Assembly (NCBI RefSeq): GCF_900116765.1
Contig: NZ_UETC01000001.1
Span: 62,001 to 126,000, forward strand
Direction of reading: 5' to 3'
Source: Jannaschia seohaensis
GTDB taxonomy: Bacteria > Pseudomonadota > Alphaproteobacteria > Rhodobacterales > Rhodobacteraceae
DNA length: 64,000 nt
Part shown: positions 35,215 through 44,311 of the stretch, in pieces
Layout of the letters: every line of letters begins with the position of its first letter
Position numbering within the stretch: the first letter of the stretch is position 1
Made by a program: the position numbers and the translations under genes
The notes under the pieces: generated by a model
Told to the model about the DNA's origin: nothing
The model's input: the letters and a program-made list of their open reading frames with translations, nothing else
Database searches by the model: none

Positions 35215-35661
35215 CGGGTTGCGGCGCAGGACCGACGCGTTCAGCGCCCCGGCGATCGTGACCCAGAGCAGATAGGGCAGCATCAGCAGCGCCGAAAGCC
35301 GGTCGAGCGGCCAGGCCGACGCGACCAGCCCCGCCACCGCGACCCAGAGCAGCAGCATCACCACGAAGGCGGCGCGCATCTTGCGCAGCCCGAAAAAGAC
35401 GGGCGTCCAGAGCGCGTTGAACGCGATCTGCATCGCCCAGAACGCCATCGCGTATTCGGAGCCCGCCATCGGCGCCAGCCGCGCGCCCACGAAGGCCAGC
35501 GCGAGATAGAGCGATGTCCAAACGACCGGGAAAACCCAGTTCGGCGGCGTCCATGGCGGTTTTTCGAGGCGGTCGTACCAGTCGCCCGGCGGAAACATGG
35601 CGCCGGTCGCGCCCGCCCCGAATGTGGCGAGAAGGAAGATGGCGAAGAGGATCCAATCCAT
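35203..35661 (-). CDS. tspO: TspO/MBR tryptophan-rich sensory protein
   Basis: A 152-residue five-helix membrane protein. The tryptophan-rich family core is present: WYDRLEKPPWTPPNWVFPVV, then FNALWTPVFFGLRKMRAAFV and LPYLLWVTIAGALNASVLR. In Rhodobacter, TspO binds tetrapyrroles and modulates photosynthesis gene expression with oxygen. It lies just after crtB on the same strand (5 bases apart), a conserved position in Rhodobacterales clusters. I chose ATG 35661 to match the family N-terminus. Confidence 0.93.
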   Translation of the reverse strand: MDWILFAIFLLATFGAGATGAMFPPGDWYDRLEKPPWTPPNWVFPVVWTSLYLALAFVGARLAPMAGSEYAMAFWAMQIAFNALWTPVFFGLRKMRAAFVVMLLLWVAVAGLVASAWPLDRLSALLMLPYLLWVTIAGALNASVLRRNPSFA

Positions 35662-35666
35662 AACGG

Positions 35667-36695
35667 TTAGATAGGCCGCGCCCGGCCCCCGTCCATATGG
35701 CGGTCTTGAGCGGCGAGCTGCGAGAAGACATCGAGCACATCGTCGCTCCACCCGCCCTGGACCGGACGGGGATCGCTGGCGGCGGCCACCAGGAAGGCGG
35801 TCTCGTCCAGCGGCCGCGCATGCAGGACCGGAGAGCGGGGCACCAGCGAGACCATCCCGGCCTGGACCACGGCGCGGCCCAGCCAGCCCAGCTTTTGGCC
35901 TCGCGAGGTATGGGCCCGGCGGGTCACGCTGTCGAAGCCCGCGCGCCGCACCTCGCCACCGATCCCGTCATAGACGTAGCGCGCCGCCATGATGCCGGGC
36001 CGTGCGGCCAGCGGCAGGGCGCGGATGCCGGTTTCGGAGCGGTGGTAGAGCCTCTGCGCCTCGGCCAGCAGGCGGCGGGTCATCTCGCGGATGACCGGGT
36101 CGGGGCGCGGATTGGCCAGGAAAGCCGCCGGCTCCAGCCCCGCGGCGGCGAACCAATCCGTCGGAAGATAGAGCCGCCCGGCGCGCGCATCCTCGCCCAC
36201 GTCGCGGGCGATATTGGTCAACTGCATCGCCACGCCCAGGTCGCAGGCCCGCGCCAGCGCGTCGGCATCCCGCACGCGCATCAGCACGCACATCATCGCG
36301 CCCACGGCGCTGGCCACCCGGGCCGAATAGCCGCGCAGGGCGCCCAGATCGGCATAGGTACGCCCCTGCGCGTCCCAGGCCAGCCCCTCCAGCAGGGCTT
36401 CGGGCAGGGCGCGGGGCATGTCGAAATCCTCGATCACCCGGGCAAAGGCCCGGTCGGCGGGCACGTTGGCGGGGCGCCCGGCATAGACGGCGTCCAGCCG
36501 GTCCTTCAGCCGCAGGACGGCGGGCGCCTTGTCCGCGACCTCGTCGACCGAGTCGTCGGCCAGCCGGCAGAACGCATAAAGCGCCAGCGCCGGGTCGCGC
36601 ACCGAAGCGGGCAGCAGCCGCGACGCCGCGTGGAAGGAATGGGAGCCGGTGCGGATCGCCTCCCGGCAGTGGTCCATATCGGCATGCACGCTCAT
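35667..36695 (-). CDS. crtB: Phytoene synthase
   Basis: A 342-residue enzyme that condenses two geranylgeranyl diphosphates into phytoene. The two aspartate-rich motifs are visible as YAFCRLADDSVDEVAD and NIARDVGEDARAGRLYLPTD. The N-terminus has the typical GSHSFHAASRLLP. It overlaps crtI by 4 bases (ATGA), so crtI-crtB-tspO form one transcript. Confidence 0.96.
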   Translation of the reverse strand: MSVHADMDHCREAIRTGSHSFHAASRLLPASVRDPALALYAFCRLADDSVDEVADKAPAVLRLKDRLDAVYAGRPANVPADRAFARVIEDFDMPRALPEALLEGLAWDAQGRTYADLGALRGYSARVASAVGAMMCVLMRVRDADALARACDLGVAMQLTNIARDVGEDARAGRLYLPTDWFAAAGLEPAAFLANPRPDPVIREMTRRLLAEAQRLYHRSETGIRALPLAARPGIMAARYVYDGIGGEVRRAGFDSVTRRAHTSRGQKLGWLGRAVVQAGMVSLVPRSPVLHARPLDETAFLVAAASDPRPVQGGWSDDVLDVFSQLAAQDRHMDGGRARPI

Positions 36696-38269
36696 TCGGC
36701 AGCCTGCGGAACCGGCCTTGCGACCCCGGCGTGCCAGGTCTCCACCCGCCGCGCCGGTGGCACGACCTGCTCCAGCACCTCGGCCGAGGCGACCACGCCC
36801 GGCAGCCCCGCGCCCGGATGCGTTCCCGCGCCCACCAGGAAGAGGCCCGGCGCCTCCTCCGAGACGTTATGGGGCCGGAACCAGGCCGATTGCAGGATCC
36901 GCGGCTCGATCGAAAAGCCGCAGCCATGAGGCGAGAGATAGCGGTCGCGGAAATCCCGCGGCGTCAGACACATACTGGCGGTGACGTGATCACCGAGGCC
37001 CGGCATCAACTCCCGCTCCAGCACGGCCTGCACCTTCTGGCGGTAGCTTTCCGCCTCCTGCCCCCAATCGACCGGGTCGCGGTGACCCAGATGCGGCACG
37101 GGCGAAAGCGCGTAGAACGTGTCGTCCCCGGGCGGCGCGACCGAGGGGTCGGTAACCGAGGGGCGGTGGATATAGAGGCTCATGTCCTCTGACAGATGCC
37201 CGCGGCGGAAGACGTCGCGCAGCAGCCCCTCATACCGGGGCCCGGACAGAATGGTGTGATGGCCCAGATCGGGCCACATGTCGCGCGTGCCCTTGGTCCC
37301 GAAATACCAGACAAAGAGCCCCATCGACCACCGCGCCCGGCCCAGCTTCCGGTCGGTCCAACGGTGCCGCGTCCGGCCTTTGAGCATCTTGGCATAGGTG
37401 TGCCCCGCATCGGCGTTCGACACCACGATGTCGGAGGCGACCTCCTCCCCGGAGGTCAGGCGCACACCCGAGGCACGGCCGCGCGCATCCTGCGTCACCT
37501 GATCGACCTGGATGCCCAGCCGGACCTCGCCGCCTTGGCCTTCGATCACGTCGACCATGGCCCGCGCCATCGCGCCGACCCCGCCCATCGCGTAGTGGAC
37601 GCCCTGGGTCTTCTCCAGATGGCTGACCAGCGCATACATCGACGTCACCCGCGCCGGATCGCCGCCGATGAAGAGCGGGTGGAACGACAGCGCCATGCGA
37701 AGCCGCTCATCCTTCACCCGCGACCGGGCCAGGGACAGGATCGAGCGGTCGGCCCGCAGCATGGCGAAGCGCGGCAGCACCTTCGCCGTCTCGACGAAGC
37801 GATGCATCGGCTTGGTCAGCATTCCCTCGTAGCCGACGATATACCGCTCCTCGGCGTCGCGCAGGAAGCGGCGCCACCCCGCCACGTCTCCGGGCGAGAG
37901 ACGGGCGATCTCGGCCTCCATATCCGCATCCTCGGCCCGCGCCGCCAGATGCGAGCCGTCCGGCCAGCGAATCGTATAGAAAGGATCCAGCGGGATCAGG
38001 TCGATCGCCGCGTCGAAGTCGTGCCCGCAATCGGCGAAGAGCCGGCGGAACACCTCGGGCGCGGTGACGATGGTGGGGCCCAGATCGAAGCGATGCCCGC
38101 CCGACGTGATCGATGACGCCCGTCCGCCAGGCGTGTCGAGTCGGTCAAGCACGGTGACGTGCCAGCCCTTGGCGCCGAGACGCATGGCGGCGGCGAGCCC
38201 GCCGAGCCCCGCGCCGATGACCACCGCGCGGGATCGGCCCGTCGGCTCGAAGGTGGGATGACGTGTCAT
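36692..38269 (-). CDS. crtI: Phytoene desaturase
   Basis: A 525-residue FAD enzyme. The dinucleotide fold begins VVIGAGLGGLAAAMRLGAKG and the C-terminal FAD block is GLFLVGAGTHPGAGLPGVVA, both strongly conserved in CrtI. In purple bacteria of this type it performs three or four desaturations to neurosporene or lycopene. It is divergent from crtA, with a PpsR-type site between them. Confidence 0.97.
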   Translation of the reverse strand: MTRHPTFEPTGRSRAVVIGAGLGGLAAAMRLGAKGWHVTVLDRLDTPGGRASSITSGGHRFDLGPTIVTAPEVFRRLFADCGHDFDAAIDLIPLDPFYTIRWPDGSHLAARAEDADMEAEIARLSPGDVAGWRRFLRDAEERYIVGYEGMLTKPMHRFVETAKVLPRFAMLRADRSILSLARSRVKDERLRMALSFHPLFIGGDPARVTSMYALVSHLEKTQGVHYAMGGVGAMARAMVDVIEGQGGEVRLGIQVDQVTQDARGRASGVRLTSGEEVASDIVVSNADAGHTYAKMLKGRTRHRWTDRKLGRARWSMGLFVWYFGTKGTRDMWPDLGHHTILSGPRYEGLLRDVFRRGHLSEDMSLYIHRPSVTDPSVAPPGDDTFYALSPVPHLGHRDPVDWGQEAESYRQKVQAVLERELMPGLGDHVTASMCLTPRDFRDRYLSPHGCGFSIEPRILQSAWFRPHNVSEEAPGLFLVGAGTHPGAGLPGVVASAEVLEQVVPPARRVETWHAGVARPVPQAAE

Positions 38270-38303
38270 GCGGTCGCGGTCACCTCAGATGGCTTGGCAG
38301 GGC

Positions 38304-38321
38304 TGTCTATCTCAGTTTACA
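38304..38321. promoter_or_regulatory. PpsR/CrtJ-type operator between crtI and crtA
   Basis: TGT-N12-ACA (TGTCTATCTCAGTTTACA) lies 34 bases upstream of the crtI start and 60 bases before the proposed crtA start. This is the known consensus for PpsR/CrtJ repression of carotenoid genes. Only one perfect site is found here; the nearby TGT-N8-ACA does not fit. Confidence 0.7.
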
Positions 38322-38381
38322 GTATTCATGTAAGCTACGACAAGCCCTCCCTTCGTTGGGCCATTTCCAGGGACCGGACCG

Positions 38382-39080
38382 ATCCAAACCGTCACGCTCT
38401 CGCTCTACCGTTTCGGGCCGCTCTCGGCGCGACTCTGGGCCTTCGCGCAGATGGGTCTGGCGCGGGCGGCCATGCGGCATGTGCCGGGCCTCACCTTCTG
38501 GAAGCTGATGGGATCGGGCACGGGCGAGGGCTTTACGCCGATCCCGAATACGGGCGTCTATGCGATCCTCTGCGCCTGGACCGATGCGGACGCGGCCCAG
38601 CACGGCCTCGAAGCCCCGGTCTTCGCCCGCTACGCCCGCCGCGCGGCCGAGGTCTGCACCCTGACGCTGCGGCCCCTGACCGCGCGGGGGCGCTGGTCCG
38701 GCGTCTCGCCGTTCCGCCCGCTGAGCGAGGGCCAGAGCACCGGCCCCCTCGCCGCGCTGACCCGTGCGACGGTCCGCCCGGCCAACCTGTTCCGCTTCTG
38801 GCGCCGTGTGCCCGACATCTCCCGCCGGATCGGCGGCAACCCGGACGTGCGGCTCAAGATCGGCGTGGGCGAGGTGCCGTTCTTCCACCAGGTCACCTTT
38901 TCGATCTGGCCGGACGCCGCGTCCATGGCCCGATTCGCCAGGACCTCCGGCCCCCATGCCGCCGCCATCGAGGCGGTTCGCGCCGGCGACTGGTTCGCCG
39001 AGGAACTTTATGCCCGCTTTGCCATCGCCGACGCACAAGGCGTCTGGCAGGGCCGTCCCGCCGCCGAGGTGCTCACATGA
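38382..39080 (+). CDS. crtA: Spheroidene monooxygenase, unusual start
   Basis: A protein of about 232 residues that oxidises spheroidene to spheroidenone under oxygen. Family blocks are FWKLMGSGTGEGFTPIPNTG, RGRWSGVSPF and GEVPFFHQVTFSIWPD. The conserved N-terminal part (QTVTLSLYRFGPLSARLWAF) is encoded upstream of the first ATG (38451). In this frame back to the TAA stop near 38335 there is no ATG, GTG or TTG. The codon where family members have Met is ATC (38382), with AGGGA 8 bases upstream. The alternatives are an AUC start, a shorter protein from 38451, or a sequence error. It overlaps bchI by ATGA. Confidence 0.85.
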   Translation: MQTVTLSLYRFGPLSARLWAFAQMGLARAAMRHVPGLTFWKLMGSGTGEGFTPIPNTGVYAILCAWTDADAAQHGLEAPVFARYARRAAEVCTLTLRPLTARGRWSGVSPFRPLSEGQSTGPLAALTRATVRPANLFRFWRRVPDISRRIGGNPDVRLKIGVGEVPFFHQVTFSIWPDAASMARFARTSGPHAAAIEAVRAGDWFAEELYARFAIADAQGVWQGRPAAEVLT

Positions 39081-40087
39081 TCCCGTTCCCCTTCACCGCC
39101 ATCGTCGGCCAGTCCGAGATGAAGACCGCGATGATCCTGACCGCGGTAGATCCCGGCATCGGCGGCGTTCTCGTCTTTGGCGACCGGGGCACGGGCAAGT
39201 CGACGGCGGTGCGGGCGCTGTCCTCTCTCCTGCCGCCCTTGCAGATGATCGACCGCTGCCCCGTCAACTCGGCCAGCCGGGCGGAGGTGCCTGACTGGGC
39301 CGGTCCCGTGGGCGAGGTCGTCACCCGGCCCACGCCGGTGGTCGATCTGCCGCTGGGCGTCACCGAGGACCGGGTGACGGGCGCGCTCGACATCGAACGA
39401 GCGCTGACCCGCGGCGAAAAGGCGTTCGAGCCGGGCCTGCTGGCCCGCTCCAATCGCGGCTATCTCTATATCGACGAGATCAACCTGCTGGAGGACCACA
39501 TCGTCGACCTGCTGCTCGACGTGGCCCAGTCCGGCGAGAACGTGGTCGAGCGCGAGGGGCTGTCGATTCGCCATCCCGCGCGCTTCGTCCTGGTCGGGTC
39601 CGGCAACCCCGAGGAGGGGGAACTGCGCCCTCAGCTGCTCGACCGATTCGGCCTGTCGGTCGAGGTGACGTCGCCTGGCACCGTCGAAGAACGGGTCGAA
39701 GTGCTGCGCCGCCGCGATGCCTTCGACCGCGACCGCGCCTCCTTCGTGGCCGCGCAGAGCGCCGAGGAGGCCGCCTTGCGCGACCGCATCGTTGCGGCCC
39801 GCAGCGCGCTGCCGAAGGCCGGCGCGGCGGAGGCGTTGCTTCATGATTGCGCCGCCCTCTGCCTCGCGCTCGGCGCCGACGGCCTGCGCGGAGAGCTGAC
39901 CCTGCTGCGCGCCGCCCGCGCCCTGGCCGCCTTCGACGGCGAGTCGCCCACCCGCGCGCATCTGACCCGCGTCGCGCCCATGGCGCTGCGCCACCGCCTG
40001 CGCCGCGACCCGCTGGACGAGGCCGGCAGCACCGCGCGCATCGCCCGCGCCCTGGCCGAGGCCTTCCCGGAGGAGGTCGCCGCGTGA
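39077..40087 (+). CDS. bchI: Magnesium chelatase ATPase subunit I
   Basis: A 336-residue AAA+ ATPase that drives Mg2+ insertion into protoporphyrin IX together with BchD and BchH. Walker A is GDRGTGKST and Walker B is YLYIDEINLLEDH. The N-terminus (PFPFTAIVGQSEMKTAMIL) and the arginine-rich C-terminal part (LRHRLRRDPLDEAGS) are typical. It overlaps crtA and bchD by 4 bases each, forming crtA-bchI-bchD-bchO. Confidence 0.97.
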   Translation: MIPFPFTAIVGQSEMKTAMILTAVDPGIGGVLVFGDRGTGKSTAVRALSSLLPPLQMIDRCPVNSASRAEVPDWAGPVGEVVTRPTPVVDLPLGVTEDRVTGALDIERALTRGEKAFEPGLLARSNRGYLYIDEINLLEDHIVDLLLDVAQSGENVVEREGLSIRHPARFVLVGSGNPEEGELRPQLLDRFGLSVEVTSPGTVEERVEVLRRRDAFDRDRASFVAAQSAEEAALRDRIVAARSALPKAGAAEALLHDCAALCLALGADGLRGELTLLRAARALAAFDGESPTRAHLTRVAPMALRHRLRRDPLDEAGSTARIARALAEAFPEEVAA

Positions 40088-41697
40088 CCGATCCCTGGGC
40101 CGTCGCGGTCCGCGCCGCCCATTGCCTCGCCCGCGAGCCGCTGGCCTTGGGCGGCCTGCACCTGCGCGCCCGCTCCAGCGATGCGCGCAATCGGTTGCTG
40201 CGCCTGCTCCACGACTTCCTGCCCGGTGCGGCCCGGCTACACCCGGATACGGGGGACGAGGCGCTCTTCGGCGGGCTCGACCTGTCCGAGACGCTGCGCA
40301 GCGGTCGCCCGGTGACGCGGGCGGGGCTGCTCGCGCGCTGCGACACGCTGATCCTCGCCATGGCGGAGCGAGCGACCCCGGCCCTGGCGGCCCGGCTGGG
40401 ACAAGCGCTGGATGGCGGGGGCCACACGCTGATCGCGCTGGACGAAGGGGCCGAGTCAGAGGAACGCCTCGCCCCTGCCCTCGCCGACCGGCTCGCCATC
40501 TCGCTCGATCTGGAGGGTCTGCGCGCGAGCGACATGCCCGGCCTGACCCCTCTGGACGATGAGGCGCCGGCAGACGCCCCGGCCGAACGCCTTGCCGCCC
40601 TGTCCGTCGCCCTCGGCATCGGTTCGATCCGCCGCCCGCGCCTCGCCCTGCTCCTGGCTCGGGCCTCCGCGCAGATCGACGGTCGCGACACCCCGTCCGA
40701 AGCCGATCTCGCCTTCGCCGTCACCTGTGCCCTGGCCCCCCACGCGACCCGCCTGCCCCCGGATCCAGCGGAAGAGGAGGCGGCCGACAGGCCGGCCTCC
40801 GATGACGCGCCCCCGCCCGCCGCCGAGAACGATGCCCTGCCCGAAGGCGATCTGCTACTCGAGGCGGCGCTGGCCAGCCTGCCGCCCGACCTGCTCGAAC
40901 GGCTGGCCCAAGGGCCGGTCCCGCGCGCGACCGGTCTGGGGACCGGCGCGGCGCGAAAGGGCAATCGCAGGGGCCGGCCCCTGCCGCCGCGCCCCGGCCG
41001 CCCGGATGGCCGCGCGCGCATCGACCTTGTCGCCACGCTGCGGGCCGCGGCCCCCTGGCAGACGCTCCGTGGCGCAGGGCCCGGCCAGACCGTCCAGGTC
41101 CGCGCCGGCGACATCCGGCTGAAGCGCTATGAGACCCGCTCCGATCGTCTTGTCATCTTCGCCGTCGACGCCTCCGGCTCCGCCGCCTTCGCGCGGCTGG
41201 GGGAGGTGAAGGGCGCGGTAGAGCTGCTCCTCGCCCAGGCCTATTCGCGCCGGGACCACGTCGCGCTGGTCTCCTTCCGGGGCACGCAGGCCGAGTGCCT
41301 GCTGCCGCCCACCCGCTCCCTGTTGCGCACCCGCAAGGAACTGTCGGGCCTGCCGGGCGGCGGCGGCACGCCGCTGGCCGCCGGGCTACGCACCGCCCTG
41401 GAGCAGGCGGTGCAGGCACGCGGCCGCGGCATGGATCCCGCGGTCGTGCTACTGACCGACGGGCGGCCCAATGTGGCTCTCTCGGGCCGGGCGGACCGGG
41501 CCGAAGCGATCGGCGATGCCACCGCCATGGGCCGCGCCCTGCGCGCCGCGGGTGTGACCGCCATGGTGATCGACGCCGGCAACCGGCCCAGCCCCGCCCT
41601 GCGCGACCTGGCCCGCGAGATGGGCGCCGACTGCCTGCCCCTGCCCCGCGCGGATGCGGCCCGCCTTTCCCATGCGGTGTCGGACGCGCTGGGATGA
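40084..41697 (+). CDS. bchD: Magnesium chelatase subunit D
   Basis: A 537-residue protein. The N-terminal half is a degenerate AAA+ domain related to BchI. An acidic, proline-rich linker follows (around residues 220-265), then a von Willebrand A domain whose MIDAS motif is VDASGSAAF (about residue 360) with LLTDGRPNV downstream. It bridges the BchI ring to BchH. The start is GTG 40084, overlapping the bchI stop (GTGA). Confidence 0.96.
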   Translation: MTDPWAVAVRAAHCLAREPLALGGLHLRARSSDARNRLLRLLHDFLPGAARLHPDTGDEALFGGLDLSETLRSGRPVTRAGLLARCDTLILAMAERATPALAARLGQALDGGGHTLIALDEGAESEERLAPALADRLAISLDLEGLRASDMPGLTPLDDEAPADAPAERLAALSVALGIGSIRRPRLALLLARASAQIDGRDTPSEADLAFAVTCALAPHATRLPPDPAEEEAADRPASDDAPPPAAENDALPEGDLLLEAALASLPPDLLERLAQGPVPRATGLGTGAARKGNRRGRPLPPRPGRPDGRARIDLVATLRAAAPWQTLRGAGPGQTVQVRAGDIRLKRYETRSDRLVIFAVDASGSAAFARLGEVKGAVELLLAQAYSRRDHVALVSFRGTQAECLLPPTRSLLRTRKELSGLPGGGGTPLAAGLRTALEQAVQARGRGMDPAVVLLTDGRPNVALSGRADRAEAIGDATAMGRALRAAGVTAMVIDAGNRPSPALRDLAREMGADCLPLPRADAARLSHAVSDALG

Positions 41698-42584
41698 TCC
41701 CCCAGGATTGGCCCAACGCCGAGGCCAGCCGCATCGTCGAGAGCCGTCCCCATCGCTGGCATGTCCAACAGCTGGGGACCGGCCCCGATCTGCTGATGCT
41801 GCACGGCGCCGGGGCGTCGACCCATTCCTGGGCGGCGCTGGCGCCCCGCCTGTCCGGGCGCCTGCGGCTGACCATGATCGACCTGCCGGGCCACGGGTTC
41901 AGCCGGGCGGGCACCCGCGCCCGCTCCGGGCTCGACGCCATGGCAGAGGACATTACGGCCCTTCTTGCCCAGTTGGAGGTGACGCCCGCCGCCTATCTGG
42001 GCCACTCGGCCGGCGCCGCGCTGGCCCTGCGACTGTCTCTGGACGCCAAGCCACAGCGCCCGGTCATCGCGATCAACGGCGCGTTCCAGATGTTCAACGG
42101 CGTCGCGGGTTTCTTGTTTCCGATCATGGCCAAGGCCCTGTCGCTGAACCCGCTCACGGTGCCGCTCTTCACGATGGGATCGACGCCCGCGCGGACCCGG
42201 CGGCTTCTGTCGGGCACGGGCAGCGCGATCGACGCGCCGACGTTGGACCGCTACCACCGGCTGATCTCGGATCGGACCCACGTGGCGGGCGCACTGGCGA
42301 TGATGGCGAACTGGTCTCTGGACGGGCTTCTCCGCGACGCGCCGCGCATGGAGGCGCCGGTCCTGCTTTTGGCGGGGGAGCGGGACCGGACGGTTCCCGC
42401 GGCGGTCAGCCGCGACATGGCACGGCGCCTGCCGCGGGCGCAACTCCGGGTGGAGTCGGCGCTAGGCCATCTCTTGCACGAAGAAGCCCCCGACCTTGCG
42501 GCGGGGGCTTGCATCGCATTCCTGGAAGAGACGGGCGTGCTTGCCCGCGAAATCCAGGCGCCTCCGGTTTACTCGGAGAACTGA
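41694..42584 (+). CDS. bchO: Alpha/beta hydrolase BchO, putative Mg-chelatase accessory protein
   Basis: A 296-residue alpha/beta-hydrolase-fold protein. The oxyanion region is LLMLHGAGASTHSW, the nucleophile elbow is LGHSAGAALAL (serine), and the closing histidine is in ALGHLLHEEAP. BchO is always found after bchID in purple bacteria, and its exact biochemical step is not settled. The gene overlaps bchD by 4 bases and its 3' end overlaps the convergent cycA by 16 bases. Confidence 0.93.
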   Translation: MIPQDWPNAEASRIVESRPHRWHVQQLGTGPDLLMLHGAGASTHSWAALAPRLSGRLRLTMIDLPGHGFSRAGTRARSGLDAMAEDITALLAQLEVTPAAYLGHSAGAALALRLSLDAKPQRPVIAINGAFQMFNGVAGFLFPIMAKALSLNPLTVPLFTMGSTPARTRRLLSGTGSAIDAPTLDRYHRLISDRTHVAGALAMMANWSLDGLLRDAPRMEAPVLLLAGERDRTVPAAVSRDMARRLPRAQLRVESALGHLLHEEAPDLAAGACIAFLEETGVLAREIQAPPVYSEN

Positions 42585-43012
42585 GCGAGGAACGCGTAGA
42601 GGTTCACGGCGTCGTCTTCGTTGCGCACCCGGTAGGACATCTTGCTGCGGCCGCTTTCGCCGGAAACTTCCTGCGAGTGACCGGTCGGGTCCTGCACATA
42701 GGCGACAAAGTTTGCCTCGTCATAAACCATCCCGGCTTCGCCCGCCGCCACGACGATGTCGGAATAGCGGAAATCCTCGACGGAGCCGGCGGTGCGGCCG
42801 ACGACGCCGTAGAGGTTCGGGCCGGTCTTGGCCGCACGGCCCGCAAGGACCTCGCCCGCGTCGTTCTCGACGACATGGCAGGACTGGCACTGGCGGAACG
42901 CGCTCTCGCCGGCGCCGGCGTCGCCGGTCGCGGTGAGGTCGAGGGCATGGCCATCAGCGAGGGCGGGGCCGGCGGCCAGCAGGGCCGCGGCGATCGTGAG
43001 GTGGCGGATCAT
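42569..43012 (-). CDS. cycA: Cytochrome c2
   Basis: A 147-residue periplasmic class I cytochrome c. A signal peptide (MIRHLTIAAALLAAGPALA) precedes the haem motif CQSCH (residues 42-46). The axial methionine lies in SKMSYR near the C-terminus, and the block KTGPNLYGVVGRTAGS is typical of cytochrome c2. It carries electrons between the bc1 complex and the photosynthetic reaction centre or oxidase. It lies 84 bases after hemA on the same strand. Confidence 0.93.
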   Translation of the reverse strand: MIRHLTIAAALLAAGPALADGHALDLTATGDAGAGESAFRQCQSCHVVENDAGEVLAGRAAKTGPNLYGVVGRTAGSVEDFRYSDIVVAAGEAGMVYDEANFVAYVQDPTGHSQEVSGESGRSKMSYRVRNEDDAVNLYAFLAQFSE

Positions 43013-43096
43013 AGGCTTCTCATCTCCCTTAGTGATGCGTTCTGCCAAAGACCTAGGCCACCGATGACCGTCTTCCAATAACAACCTGTCTCGGGA

Positions 43097-44311
43097 TCAC
43101 GCCGTCTGGCGCGCGATAGCGCATTGCTTCCACAGAACCTTGAGCGCCATGACCAGGTGCTCGATATCTTGGTCGCTATGTCGCGGGCCGGGGGTGAAGC
43201 GCAGGCGCTCCGTGCCCTTGGGGACGGTCGGGTAATTGATCGGCTGCACGTAGATCCCGAACTCGTCCATCAGATAGTCCGACAGCATCCGCGTCTTGAC
43301 CGGATCCTTCACCATCACCGGGATGATGTGGGAAGGGTTGTCCTCGTGGGGGATTCCCTCGGCATCGAGCCGCGCGCGCAGACGCGCGACTTGGCGGCGC
43401 TGAAGGTCGCGCTCGATCTGACTGACCTTGAGATGGCGGATGGAGGTCGTCGCCGCGGCGGCCACGGCGGGCGGCAGGGCGGTGGTGAAGATGAACCCGG
43501 AGGCGAAGCTGCGGATGAAGTCGCAGAGCGCGGCCGACCCGGTGATGTAGCCGCCCATCACGCCAAACGCCTTGCCCAGCGTGCCCTCGATCAGGGTGAT
43601 GCGGTCCATCAGCCCCTCTTGCTCGGCCACGCCGCCGCCGCGGGGGCCGTACATGCCGACCGCGTGGACTTCGTCGAGATAGGTCATGGCGCCGTGCTTT
43701 TCGGCGACCTCCACGATCTCGCGGATGGGGGCGATGTCGCCATCCATCGAATAGACGCTCTCGAAGGCGACGATCTTGGTCGCATTGGCGGGCAGCGCGG
43801 CCAGCTTGCGGTCGAGATCCTCAACGTCGTTATGCTTCCAGATGACCTTTTGCGCCTTGGAATGGCGGATGCCTTCGATCATCGAGGCGTGGTTGAGGCT
43901 GTCGGACAGGATCACGGCATTGGGCAGCCGCGCGCCCAGGGTGCTGAGCGCCGCCCAGTTCGAGACGTAGCCGCTGGTGAAGACCAGCGCGGCCTCCTTG
44001 CCGTGGAGATCGGCCAGCTCCGCCTCCAGCTCCAGGTGCTGGTGCTGGGTGCCGGAGATGTTGCGCGTGCCCCCGGCGCCGGTGCCGCATTCGATGGCGG
44101 TGCGCGCCATGGCGGTCACGACATCCGGGTGCTGACCCATGCCGAGATAGTCGTTGGAGCACCAGACGGTGACGTCGCGCGTCTCGCCGTCCTTGGTGTT
44201 CTTGGCGCGCGGGTGCTGACCGCATTCGCGGGTCAGATCGGCGAAGTAACGATAGTTCCCCTCCGCCTTGAGGGCGTCCAGCTGGGCCTCAAAAAGTTTA
44301 TCGAACGGCAT
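43097..44311 (-). CDS. hemA: 5-aminolevulinate synthase
   Basis: A 404-residue PLP enzyme that makes ALA from glycine and succinyl-CoA, the first step of tetrapyrrole synthesis. The PLP lysine is K247 in [14 protein letters not shown], and the family blocks [25 protein letters not shown] and [17 protein letters not shown] are present. Lying inside the photosynthesis cluster (14-base overlap with puhE), it is presumably tied to bacteriochlorophyll demand. A second ALA synthase may exist elsewhere. Confidence 0.97.
   Translation of the reverse strand: MPFDKLFEAQLDALKAEGNYRYFADLTRECGQHPRAKNTKDGETRDVTVWCSNDYLGMGQHPDVVTAMARTAIECGTGAGGTRNISGTQHQHLELEAELADLHGKEAALVFTSGYVSNWAALSTLGARLPNAVILSDSLNHASMIEGIRHSKAQKVIWKHNDVEDLDRKLAALPANATKIVAFESVYSMDGDIAPIREIVEVAEKHGAMTYLDEVHAVGMYGPRGGGVAEQEGLMDRITLIEGTLGKAFGVMGGYITGSAALCDFIRSFASGFIFTTALPPAVAAAATTSIRHLKVSQIERDLQRRQVARLRARLDAEGIPHEDNPSHIIPVMVKDPVKTRMLSDYLMDEFGIYVQPINYPTVPKGTERLRFTPGPRHSDQDIEHLVMALKVLWKQCAIARQTA

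Noticed and set aside
38329-38342. Second PpsR-like site near crtA
   Set aside because: The spacing is TGT-N8-ACA rather than N12, so it does not meet the consensus.
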